Assembly: GCA_021234155.1 (NCBI GenBank)
Contig: JAJEKV010000025.1
Span: 16,299,094-16,363,093, forward strand
DNA from: Isoetes taiwanensis
Lineage: Eukaryota > Streptophyta > Lycopodiopsida > Isoetales > Isoetaceae
Direction of reading: 5' to 3'
DNA: 64,000 nt
Shown here: positions 32,465-43,100 of the stretch, one piece after another
Position numbering within the stretch: the first letter of the stretch is position 1
Layout of the letters: each line of letters begins with the position of its first letter
The notes under the pieces: generated by a model
Databases searched by the model: none
What the model saw: only the letters and a program-made list of their open reading frames with translations
What the model was told of the DNA's origin: nothing
Translations under genes and position numbers: made by a program

Positions 32465-33325
32465 ACAATCACACACCACACAACACAAGGTACTCTCTAC
32501 ACACCACACCATATACCACACACCACACAACACACAACACACGGCACAGTACACACCACACAACACGCTGTATACACTACACAACATAGGCTGTACTATC
32601 ACTACTACTGGCGGCACAATAACCTACACCACACCACACACCACACAACATACGCCACAAGACACCACACAACGCTCACCACTATTGACTCAAGACAAAA
32701 CTTACACCACACCACACACCACTCGAAGATAGTACACACCACACAACACACTTCACACACCACACAACGTTCACCACTATTGGCGGCACAAAACTTACAC
32801 CACACCCCACCCCACTCGAACATAGTACACACCACACAACACACTTCACACAGCACACCATTCACCACTATTGGCGGCACAAGACCTACCACACACCACA
32901 CCACACAACATGCACCACTATTGGTGGCACAATAACCTATACCACACCACACACCACACCACACAGTACATACCACACACATGGTGCATACACCACACAA
33001 TATTCACCACTATTGGCGGCATAATAACCTACACCACATCACACACCACACCACACAGTACATACCACACAACACGGTGCATATACCACACAACATAGGC
33101 TGCACTATCACCACTATTGCCAGCGCAATAACCTACACCACACCTCACTTGCTACTACTATCACTCCACATATGCCACGCGCCACAATATAGCAACACTA
33201 TTAGCACCATTGGTAGCACAACGCCTCACTCCACCACGACGGAGACACACCACACCACAAATGCTAGCATTATTCTCATCACTACACCACAAACAACATG
33301 CAACAACTCACCACTCACCAGACCA
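32465..33325. repeat. CACCACA minisatellite upstream of the zinc-finger gene
   Basis: Dense caccacaccacaca sequence with an interspersed longer unit containing caccactattggcggcacaa near 32680, 32768, 32864, 32918, 33006 and 33109, giving a period of roughly 55-105 bp. It lies directly upstream of the first recognised exon (- strand), probably in an intron, and resembles the array at 27.3-27.8 kb in composition. Confidence 0.85.
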
Positions 33326-35895
33326 CACATACCTCATCTCTTGTTTGAGGAGAGATTTCATCGTGTAACTAGTGGCATTCAATTCTGACTCCATTACGGT
33401 TCAATCGGCAAGAAGCGGCAAAAAAACAGAAGAAGAGGTGATTATTTCTTAATTCGAAATGAGGGACAATGACGTGGTATAAAATTCAAAATAACCGACG
33501 CTCATTAATTCACACTCCCGCAATCTTCGCTTCGGTATGCACCACCCGATTCTACCACAAAGAAGGTGCAAAAATGTGGCGTCAAAATGCGCGTTTTTGA
33601 TACACCACAGTGTGCTTTTACCCTTATTTGGTGTTGCTTTCGTTGATGCTTGCAGGGTCTTCTCTTCGAAAAATGGAGGAGGATGGTGTTGCTTTCTCGT
33701 GAGGTGAAGAGATAAAAAAAGCCAAAAAAAGTGTCTGATAGGGAAATGCAGTAAAGAAAAAGAAAAAAAACCTTGTGTGGTTTTGTTGTGTGCTTCTGCT
33801 ATAATGTGTCATCTTCTTGAATGCTTTGAATGTCCGCATATGCATGATGCATGGGAATAACCCCCGAACCTTTAAGGGGAGGACATGCCTTTAGGTTGCG
33901 CTCTGCGCAAGGGGTTCGATTCCCCTGGCTTGTTTGTCTGTTAAGTATAGCTCTTATTGTATGCAACAGGAGGCAGATAGAATGACTAAGGCGTCACGAA
34001 CAAGCCAAGTACAGAGACATTAGGAGTCAACGTTGTATTCATTTGCATTTATATGGTTAGTGTACTAAGAAATAGAGCCACACAAGTGTTTGATCCCGTC
34101 AAACACTTATGTAGAACAAGCGGTTACAGCCCAAACAGAATGCCCATGATGGCAACAACACATACAAGAGGCATCATTCCTGCATGCCTAATATCCCAGC
34201 AATAGTAGCAAAATTGCATGAAATTGCAGAACAAGGAGATGGAGACCACGAAGTGGTTGGTGATGGAAGTAGCACAAAGAGGACGGCAAACGTCTCTTGC
34301 AATCTGTAAACAGAATGTCCATGATTCTGGAGCCAGCAACAAGGTTTTGCAAGATAACAAATAAGTATCATATCGATATGATAACAAGAACTTGAACTCC
34401 ATTTGCTGCATCGCCATGTGGCATGCAAATACACTTATCATCATTATATTACTCTTCGTTTTCTTATCGTTTCAATATTGTTGGTTTCAATATTGTTGGA
34501 CGATTGTGTTATCCATGCTAGGCCGTCTCCCAGCCCCCCTGTGAGTGGAGGGCATGCACGAATCTCTCTAATCTACTTTTACGTAACAGCACGAACATTG
34601 GTGCAGCCATCATGCTAGATTCGTGAGGCACTTTGACCATTTTTTTACTGAGCAAGAGAGGTGGAGGCCTCCGATGGAGGCAGACGTCGGTTTTGAATCT
34701 TCCATCAGAGAGCAGGTCTCTCTTTTAATTAATTCGAAAGTTTCCCTTCTCCCTTGAATAAGGGAAAGGCCCCCTGGGCTTTTTCGTAAGGGAAAGCTAG
34801 CCGACGCGCGAAGCGCGGAGGCCTGCTTGACCTTCCGGAAAGAAGCCCGGGGGGCCTTTGCCCTACCAGAAAGAACCCTTACCTTCAATTCTGCTGCCAT
34901 AATGCGAGGTAAAATCAGTAGAATACGGGGTAGAAACGGTTGAATGCAGGGTAGGAACAACAGAATGCAAGGTAAAAATTTGAGCGGCATGCGAGATGCA
35001 CAATCTGTGTTTTCAGGAAAAGAAACACAGACACGTGTCAAAACACTATTGGACAGGGCAGCAGAATTGAAGATAAGGATTCTTTCCCTAGAAAGAATCA
35101 GCTCCTGTATAAAAATGGCATACGGAGGGGATGGCCTCCTTCCGAACTTCTTCAATTAATTTGAAATTACCCTCATCCCTCGTAGAAAGAATCAACTCCC
35201 GCTCCCGTATGAAAATGGCATACGAAGGGGATGGCCTCTCTTCCATTTAGTGTTTTACCCAGGATAATTCCAATGTCAAGATTTAGTGGTTCTGCACACT
35301 TGTGCGAAATGGAAAAAGTATGCTTTGCACAAGCTGGAATAAGTTTGGTATGGTGTAACTGCTAATGGTTGCAACTGCCACTACTTCTCGAGAGTGGGTC
35401 ACAAACTACCCATTATGCACTTTTCAAGTTTCCTTTTGTTCACATGTAACTTCCAAAAGAATGAAGTTCCAACCATATCTGTATGCTTATAGTTATGTAC
35501 AATAAGGTAACATCTATAAACTATCATGATCAGTATCTGCACAATGATATAGCAACCATAGAATTGCAGCATAATCTTGGTGATTGATTTACTAATGCAA
35601 ACGAAAGTTACACCCAAACAGAAGATTGGCTTACATGTCCATCCAGATTGGTGGAGATCACCTTGATTATCTATACAAACTTGAAATAACTAGTTGAGTG
35701 CCAGATTAGAGATAATTGGTATCTCTGTATACAAGCAGTGATTGATTTGATTTTATCTTGTCTGCAAAGAAAACCAATCCCCTGTTCTTCACAAGATCAG
35801 ACAACCGGAGAAGCTCAAATTTGAGATTGAGAAGCAGGAAAAAAACCATAGAACAATCTCATCTGCAGATCACAGAATCATCCTCAATCAGCTGC
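33326..35895. other. Region without a recognised gene
   Basis: No coding sequence is supported. A GGGTTCGATTCCCC box-B-like motif occurs at about 33911-33926 without a matching box A, so no tRNA is called. The segment 34610-35260 has open frames on both strands and a repeated phrase (tcccgtatgaaaatggcata-like, at about 35106 and 35203); its ctttccggaaagaag and gaaaggccccctgggctttt words are palindromic. It may be a decayed repeat. Confidence 0.4.
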
Positions 35896-35899
35896 TGCT

Positions 35900-36385
35900 C
35901 TAGTTATAGAATTCCATAAGTTCATCCAAGTTGAGATTTCGAAGAGATGGGTCATTGTTGTGAAGAAGCCAGAGGATATGCTCAAAAAGGATAGCATCAC
36001 AATCAAGCAAAATAAAACACCCTTCTTCAGCACCAGACCTGTGATCAAAACCTGTGAATTCTCCGACCTTGGTCCTTTCAAGTAAAGACTGGACAACTCC
36101 ATGCTCCAGGATCTGTGGCTCAACCCTGAAAGCTTGCCTTTCTTCTCCTACCAAAAGGGTCACCATATTTTTCGTCTTTCTTGAACTGTAAGGAAACAGA
36201 GTCTTGTCCCTTCCTTCCTTGTATGAAGCCGAAAAACAGAGCATTCTTGTCGATCCAATTGGCGAAGACGCTAAATCGTTATAGCCGAATTCGTTATGGC
36301 GCTTATGCGGCCAAATTATATCCCATCCACGAATTGCTCTTCCAATTCTCATGTTCAGACTCGATGAATCGCTAAAAACTACCAA
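35900..36385 (-). CDS. SAUR-like auxin-responsive family protein
   Basis: An intact single-exon frame of 161 codons. The C-terminal half carries the SAUR-type domain: NMVTLLVGEERQAFRVEPQI, then LEHGVVQSLLERT, then FILLDCDAILFEHILWLLHN and LNLDELMEFYN. The ILFEHMLWLxHNDxxSLxxLNL ending is a feature of one plant SAUR-like subgroup. The N-terminal 75 residues are basic and variable, as usual. Family members act in auxin-linked growth, and some inhibit PP2C.D phosphatases at the plasma membrane; for this protein the role is not known. SAUR genes typically lack introns, which agrees. No lesion is seen, and codons read cleanly from the first Met. Confidence 0.85.
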   Translation of the reverse strand: MVVFSDSSSLNMRIGRAIRGWDIIWPHKRHNEFGYNDLASSPIGSTRMLCFSASYKEGRDKTLFPYSSRKTKNMVTLLVGEERQAFRVEPQILEHGVVQSLLERTKVGEFTGFDHRSGAEEGCFILLDCDAILFEHILWLLHNNDPSLRNLNLDELMEFYN

Positions 36386-37950
36386 GACAAATTTTCAGCA
36401 GCTTATGCAAGAACCAAATCAAGACATGTTTACAAGCGGATCCAGAAAAATTTACAAACGGATTCACAAGAAATTACTAAGGATGAATAGATCAGCGGCT
36501 TACGCAAAAACAAGAAATATTTATAACTGGTCCAAATTCTCGCCGCTTATCACAATTTTTAGCCGCCGATCAAGATTTTGAGCAAGAAAGGAAAAACATC
36601 AAGCAGATGATCCAAAAAAGAGGTAAAAAATATTACCGAAAAGAACAAGAAGCACGTCAATTTATAAAGAGCTGGAACCTGCAAAGCTGTAGGACACAGA
36701 GGGCCCAGCCGGAAAAGTTCTTATAAGTAAGAAAAGAGGGCAAAGTACTTACAAAGAAACAAAAATTTACTCACCTCTCTTAAATTCCAAGCCGCGCCAT
36801 TAGCTGCGAAGAAATTAAGAGTGCATGACAGCTTCCACTGGCAAATTAGTTCTGCTTTTTCTGCTGCTTCAGACGCACTTACCTGCAGACCGAATCTACT
36901 ACAGAGTTTCTACCTATTCAAGGAATATCGGACCTACTCATTGACTATTAGATACTTCTTCAAAATTTTGATCAAATAGGAGCTGATTTTACTCGTTTGA
37001 TCCTACTTAATATTGCAAGTGGCTCGCCATAGTTATGAATCCTGGCTCGCCGTAGTTATGAATCCTTAGCTAAGCCATAGCTGGTTGGTAAACGAAAACA
37101 GAACGTGCTCGCAAATAGGGCATTTATGATGTAAGACAATTGACCTATTTTTTTGCACAATGCTGATATTGTATTGTATGTATTTGTGTATTGTATTGAT
37201 TTGCATTGCATTGTATTGTATTGCAAGTTAGCGATAAAATAGAATCAGGCACCATATGCCATGGAAATGGATGTGCGCATTTTTATCCCATTATCTTCAC
37301 CAGCTTGTGCAAAATGGAGATGTGCAGACCTCTCTCTTTGTAGGCCATCTCTGGTCCCATTCCAAATCTGGTAATGTCAACTGTAGGAAATAGAATGGTA
37401 TAACTGGGTAGCCTCAATCCATGGAAATAATCACGGACGTGTAGATCTAGTTGATCTCGCCACATTGACGTGCCTAGCTCTGATGTCTTCTCGGCTAAAC
37501 ACATGCTACAATTGCAAGACAGAGCGAATCCAAAAAAATGGCAATTGTGAGCACTCCATGAACCAAGCTTAACTATGCAGTTATCAAGTGATGGTGTTGG
37601 GTAGCAGGTTGTGAACACACTTACGTATGTTGTTGTTAAATAGAACAACATATTATGTACATACATTGTTGTACTACTAAACACTTCGATAAGATATCAC
37701 ATTGTTCTACTACTAAAAAGGTTCGATTAATACATAGTTGGTATTTGATTGATTGAATATCTTATATTGGCTATTGGAGTCCTAAAAAGAAGCTAATATA
37801 ATAAGATAGTTCAGCTACGCCCAGTGGTGATCTAGCCATGTTGACTTTAGGAGTCCTACGAGAATACTTTAGAATCATGTTGCATTTTAATGTACACTAT
37901 ATCCACCTGTTGTTGTCAATGTCATTGTGTGATGGCTAGCTCTTCTCAAT
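36386..37950. other. Region upstream of the SAUR-like gene
   Basis: No gene recognised. A tattgtattgcattgtattg-type simple repeat lies at 37168-37225. An open frame at 37283-37684 (- strand) has no known domain. Confidence 0.45.
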
Positions 37951-37954
37951 GGCT

Positions 37955-38390
37955 GAGGATAGCCTTATTCTGGTTTGGGTTGACCTTGCCCTCTGGGATC
38001 CCCAAATGGGATCCCCTCCTCCGGGATCCCACAGTCAACTGCGCAGTTAATGGGTTACTGCGCAGTTTTGGGACATTTTTTGCCCTTATTCGTGCAGGCT
38101 TGTCACAGCGGCGCTCGTCCTGCTTCCTCTTCTGCGGCTACCTGATCTTCTCCTCCAGCCAAGTCCAAGCATCCACGAATACATCTTGCACGATTCCATG
38201 GAGGATCGAGCGAGAAAAAACAATCGAAAGTTTGCCCGAATTTCCCCTACAAGGGGCAGGATTTTTGCGTAGTTACTGCGCAGTTAGGGTGCTTACTGTG
38301 GGATCCCACCCTTCGAGATCACACTTCTTGGGGATCCCATCCTCCGAGATCACACCTTCGGGATCCCTGAAGCTAGGGTAAGAATATCAA
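37955..38390. mobile_element. Possible MITE with GGGATCCC / ACTGCGCAGT inverted arms
   Basis: The left arm has gggatcccacagtcaactgc, then gcagttaatgggttactgcg. The right arm, reverse-complemented, has gggatcccacagtaagcacc, then ctaactgcgcagtaactacg. Several extra gggatccc palindromes (37997-38035, 38300-38368) extend both arms. No coding domain lies between. Exact ends and target duplication are not clear. Confidence 0.5.
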
Positions 38391-40440
38391 GCGCCCTTGT
38401 CAACAAGTGCCACCTTATTTTGCACTTAGTCAATATATTGTCTTTGTGCAAGCTACATGACAAACAAGTAAATACCTTTAAGATGAGATGTTGTTCTATA
38501 GTAAATAGATGATGTTCTATTCTATTCTATTCTATAGTAAATATAGAAAACAAATTTGAGAGGATCGAAGTATTATAGTATTGGCAATTCACCTAGTTTA
38601 AGGAGTATTTTTCGTATATAAAGCATGACTTCGTATATATAGTTTCTATAATAGATGAGACTTCTTTTCTTTATCATCTCTTGAAAGTCACATCCAAGTC
38701 CCGAGATTGTACAAAGTATACCACATGGAAAGTTGCGACAACATTTTTTTGTTGGGGATTAACCTCATGCTGCCATGTGGCATCCTCCCCCTTCTAGAAT
38801 GGGAGTCAAATTCAACATTCTGGCAACAACAAAATCTTACAAATTTACATGCATATATAAATTCGTAAATAAGGTGCTACATTTAGTATATAGCAATACT
38901 TTAACTTCTACCATAAATTATATCTACAAGAAATTTATCGCGGCGGCCGCCGCGAACATTTCTCTTTGTCAACTCACTCTTGCAGGGTAGATTTATGTAA
39001 ATTTGGAATGGATGAATTTGTAAGTGTGAGACTTGATGCTTCGATAATATGAGAAGGTCATAATGATGTGTGCTTAAATCATGGTCATAATATGTGCCTT
39101 ATCATGATTCAAAAACGGCATGGCGCTGATACAAATGCTAGCCTTTTGCTTAAATGGTCATGAAAATATGGCCTCTATAAAAATTTAAATGGCTAAATTG
39201 TAAGGCCCAAATCGTGTTATTGTCTGTTGCCGTACACGGCTTCTAAATGACCTAACAACAACCATCTAGTAATACAGTGCTATTATACAAATGATCCATG
39301 CATATAAGAACTGTTCAAGCACAATGATATGGTCATATGCTTCAAAACTATTCAAGAGTGGATGCAAAAATATTTTTAAGAGTTGAGATGATCCATATAG
39401 AGTAGCCAGCCTTGGAGATATCAGGAGCACAGATGTAAGGCCGCATCCGGATAAACTGACTAAGCGTTTACTGAAAAAGGAATGTCGAAGAAGAATCAGC
39501 AGGCGGTCGCAGATCAAACAGTAAAGAAGGATCTGAAGGAAGGATCGGAAGCAAGCATCAATCCGATCTGAAGAATAGTTGAATCAGGTAGAAACATACT
39601 TAACAATAAAAAAACGGATGAAATTTTATATAAGGGTTAAGAGAGCCCCGTGGTTACCGCTATATATGATCCACTTATTTGTCGCGAACATGTCTCTTAT
39701 TCACGAACATATGGGATTTGAACCCACGCTATTGCCTTGTGTTCATGTGCCCATATATGATAAATGAAAGTTGTTTTCAATCATTATGGGAATCTCAATG
39801 AAAGCTGTTTTCAATCACCATGGGTTGTTTTCAATCACCATGGGAATCTAAATGAAAGCTGTTTTCAATCACCATAGGATTCCCACAAGCTGTTTTCAAT
39901 CACCATGGGATTCCCACTTTGTTATTGTGGCATTTTTTGTCACCATCCGGTGGTAATCAGTGGGTTTTGAGCCTGGGTGGGGTTGCCCATAACCAATGGC
40001 TTAACCACTAGGTTGCCAGCCGCGACGATTTTTTCATTTTCTTTTTTCCACCATCCGATGGTAGTCAGTGGGTTTTTGAGCCTGGATGGGGTTTTGAGCC
40101 TGGATGGGCCACAGGCGCGATGGATGTTATTTCTTTTTCTTTTACCTCGTTTAACCATCCGATGCTAGTCAATGGGTTTTGATCCTAACATCCCATAACC
40201 AATGGATTTACCACTAAACCATCATTGCAATGGATAGATTTTATTTTTTCATTTTGATAAAACACAAATGAGGGGAATCTCATGGTAATTAAATAATAGA
40301 TCACGTATCATATGGGCAGATAATAGTACCTGTTAAAGGTGGACGGGATGTACCTCATTTGAAGTCCAATTGTTTTATCTTTTTCTTACGTAACATGTAA
40401 TGAAAGTTGAAGAAAACATGCTAGTGATAACTGTGAAAGA
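38391..40440. other. Repeat-bearing region without a gene
   Basis: Contains a (TTCTA)n run (38513-38533), an 18-bp perfect palindrome tcgcggcggccgccgcga (38936-38953), four copies of gctgttttcaatcaccatgg (39790-39915), and three diverged ~100-bp units starting ccatccg(g/a)tggtagtcagt (39945, 40052, 40155). On the - strand near 39700-39735 is gcgtgggttcaaatcccata, box-B-like. No open frame has a recognised domain. Confidence 0.55.
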
Positions 40441-40455
40441 TGGAGAGGACGCACC

Positions 40456-41140
40456 TTATTGAAAGTCCAGTTCTTTATCGTTTTCTTGCATGACCTGTAC
40501 AAAAAAAAAAGATTGAGGAAAACATACCTCATCAACACAATAACTCCTTGTAGACAATATTTTGGTGCATCTCGTAATGTTCTCTGGTGAGAGTAGGATG
40601 AGAGCATCTTCTCTCGTTCGCATGCGAGTAAGCGCAGTGTATAACTGGCCATGTGCGAAAACCTCGGTACATAGGTCGATAACGACACCATCCAATGTCA
40701 ATCCTTGGCAGCTATTGAAAGTGGTTGCATATGATAGTCGAAGGGGTAATTGACGTCTATGAATGGTCCAAGGCTGATTCTCCGGTTGATAAAAGAAGTC
40801 AGTTCTAGAGATCAGATACGTACATGCATCTTCTTGACTCGCCTCATCTAATACTCTTACTATTACAAACTTCGTGTGCATTGATACGACCATAACTCTC
40901 ACATTTTTCACTAGACCTTTTTCCATGTCTAGCCGTTCCATAATGTAGCATATTGCACCTACCTTAAGCTTTAGTTCATGGCCAGGTATTCCGGAATGTG
41001 TGAAGTTATTAAGGAAATCTGATGTTGCATAGGGGTGGTCATGTATAATTTCATCTTGTTCGGTGATGTGACCATGATTATAATAAGATTTGTCATAATT
41101 AGGAACTCTATTAAGAATGCGATCATTAAAACTACGCTCT
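40456..41140 (-). pseudogene. Helitron Rep/helicase C-terminal remnant (PIF1-like)
   Basis: The - strand frame reads FLNNFTHSGIPGHELKLKVG, AICYIMERLDMEKGLVKNVR, then TIHRRQLPLRLSYATTFNSC, QGLTLDGVVIDLCTEVFAHG and QLYTALTRMRTREDALILL. This is the end of the PIF1-type helicase of plant Helitrons (compare RRQFPLxLxFAMTINKSQGQ, VFSHGQLYVALSR), covering helicase motifs V and VI with the arginine of motif VI present. Upstream in frame is a TAA near 41145, and no Rep domain is seen, so only the tail survives. Rolling-circle transposition is the family's role. Confidence 0.85.
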
Positions 41141-41159
41141 TATTGATAGTCGACAAAAG

Positions 41160-41890
41160 GTTCTATATTAAATTGCGTCTCTTTTCTTATTTATAAAGCA
41201 TGTGATGTTATAGTGGCCTAAATAAAAGGCCTTTGTCCACTTTTTTTTGTTCTTTATCTTTAGTGACTCAGATAATTTTTATTCCAATAATAGTTTACCA
41301 CAAAAATCTCTTTCTTTATTAAAACTTTTGTGTTGGCCCTTTTTAAAATAGAAGACCTTTGCTTATTTTAGATTGCATCTTTTCTTTGTTTATGAAGCAT
41401 GCCATGTTGTGGTGGCCTTTCAAAAAATAAAAGGCCTCTGTCCACCTTTCTGTTCTTTATCTTTAGTGACTTGGATATTTTTCTTCTAACAATGGTTTAC
41501 CACAAAAATCTTTTTTTTTCTTAATTAAAACTTCTTTTTCCACTAAAAAAGTTTGAAAAAGTATTTGCAAACATATTCAAGACCCTAAACTCCCACACAT
41601 ACATGTATATTCTGACATGAATTTTATTTCATTTACTATGAAGTCACATAATTTCTTGACAATTAATACATCTCCACACTAATTTCTTCTTAGTTACTGC
41701 CTACATCTACAATACATCCAGAATATACATGTAAACAAATATACATGTACGTGTTGCCATGAAATAATTTGACATTTCCATGCAGACTGCATCTACATTA
41801 CATTCATAAAGTAAAGAAATCTGTTATAAACTTTACATCAGTGTTACAAAATAAAAAACATCTTTATTCTGCAAAAAAAAAATGCAATTA
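41160..41890. other. AT-rich spacer with a short duplication
   Basis: A block containing ccacttttttttgttcttta, then tctttagtgactcag, recurs at 41430-41510 about 195 bp away, together with the preceding aaaaggcctttgtcca. No gene. Confidence 0.6.
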
Positions 41891-41898
41891 CAGCTAAA

Positions 41899-42640
41899 TT
41901 ACAGAGCAGCTCGTACCTGTGTAATGTCAATATATTGAATTGGTTGTGTCCTCTTCTGCATGACATCTCCAATTTTTGGTGAAACCTTTGAGTTATCTAA
42001 CCAAAACTGAGCAACCATATCCTTCATAGCCTGATCTATAGTATTTGTTCTTGGATTTCGACCTGCTAATGCCCACAGATTTGTTCCACCTAGTGACATT
42101 CTTTTCCTTCTCTCCACTGCTAGTTTCATATTTCTAGGATGTATTTTCAGCAACTTAGCTGCTAGTGAAGTCTTCTGTAATTCTCCTTCCTCTCCAACCA
42201 CCATAGATAGTACAGAATGCTTTGCAGCAAGTTTGTCATTGCTATTTGCATGTTTGACATCTTGGAGGCCATCCTTTAAATTCTTTACCAGATCTGTTTT
42301 CACGATAGCCTCTTGAGGCCTTCCAATGACTGGCTCAAATAGGAATTGCAATCTTTTGTCCTGCAATAATCTTCTTGCAAATATACTTTGTTGTTTTGGA
42401 GTCAAATTAGATACCTCATTCATTATGAGATTTACAGCAGCATTCACCTTTCTTCTAATTGGCTTTGTCACGTATCCACCCCTACAAACCTTCTGTTTCG
42501 ATTTTCTTTGCCTGCTTGTAACAGTGCTTTCCGAAACTTCATCAACAGGAGGATTGAATCTGAACCCTTTGCTGACCTCGAAGTGCTTGCATGAGAGTCC
42601 AATCCTTCTTCCATAGTTTCTTCTTCAACTGGTGCTTAAC
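41899..42640 (-). pseudogene. Second copy of the HTH transposase-associated protein
   Basis: An open frame of 190 codons (42471-41899) contains NDKLAAKHSVLSMVVGEEGE, then KTSLAAKLLKIHPRNMKLAV and ERRKRM, then VAQFWLDNSKVSPKIGDVMQ. It parallels the frame at 25.73-26.2 kb (LAAKNSCLAMSV..., RDLGKVLGVHPRNLQKAK..., NF-stop-IENTRVSPNTKDV). Upstream, after an AG near 42640, the frame begins DVKHQLKKKLWKKDWTLMQ and needs a one-base shift to reach YVTKPIRRK. No catalytic exons follow on this strand before the Helitron remnant, so this is an isolated N-terminal piece of a related element. Confidence 0.6.
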
Positions 42641-43064
42641 ATCCTGCACAAAAAATCAGATTATTAACCAGATTTGTATTACTGCTTGAAGGAAATGGAT
42701 TTCAATTTCTTCAAGATACATTTGATTCTTGACATGCATTCGATTTAGGAGCAGCTATAATCGATTTGGGGCAAGTTTTCCTTGAGGTAGAATCCGGAGC
42801 CATGTTTGATTGATTGAGGAAAGTTCAAAATGTGCGCCAAGATTTCGGGAGAATTTGGTATAATTATGGAAAATATTGGACGTCAACCACCTTTATTAAT
42901 GATAGGCAACTCCATGTAAAATTCAAAATGTACATTACAAATACTTTAACCCAGTTCAATTTTCTACATTAATATACAAAAAAATTCAATTACTCTTTTA
43001 TGCTTCTACCCTTGTGACAAAAATAAACTTGTCAAGCAAATAAAATTGCCTACTAAGATTAATA

Positions 43065-43100
43065 CTAGTTATGGTGCCCGGCGTTGCCGGGCTTTACTAC
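43065..43100 (-). mobile_element. Helitron 3' terminus
   Basis: On the - strand the sequence is GCCCGGCAACGCCGGGC, a 7-bp stem with a 3-nt loop, followed by ACCATAA and CTAG, then T. A GC-rich hairpin a few bases before CTRR with a following T is the Helitron 3' end. The element body would extend to higher coordinates; the TC 5' end was not identified. Confidence 0.75.

Noticed and set aside
32359-33388. Open frames in the CACCACA minisatellite
   Set aside because: Repeat translation; overlaps the intron upstream of the zinc-finger exon.
33866-33950. tRNA gene at the GGGTTCGATTCCCC motif
   Set aside because: Only a box B and T-arm-like hairpin; no acceptable box A, anticodon arm or acceptor stem.
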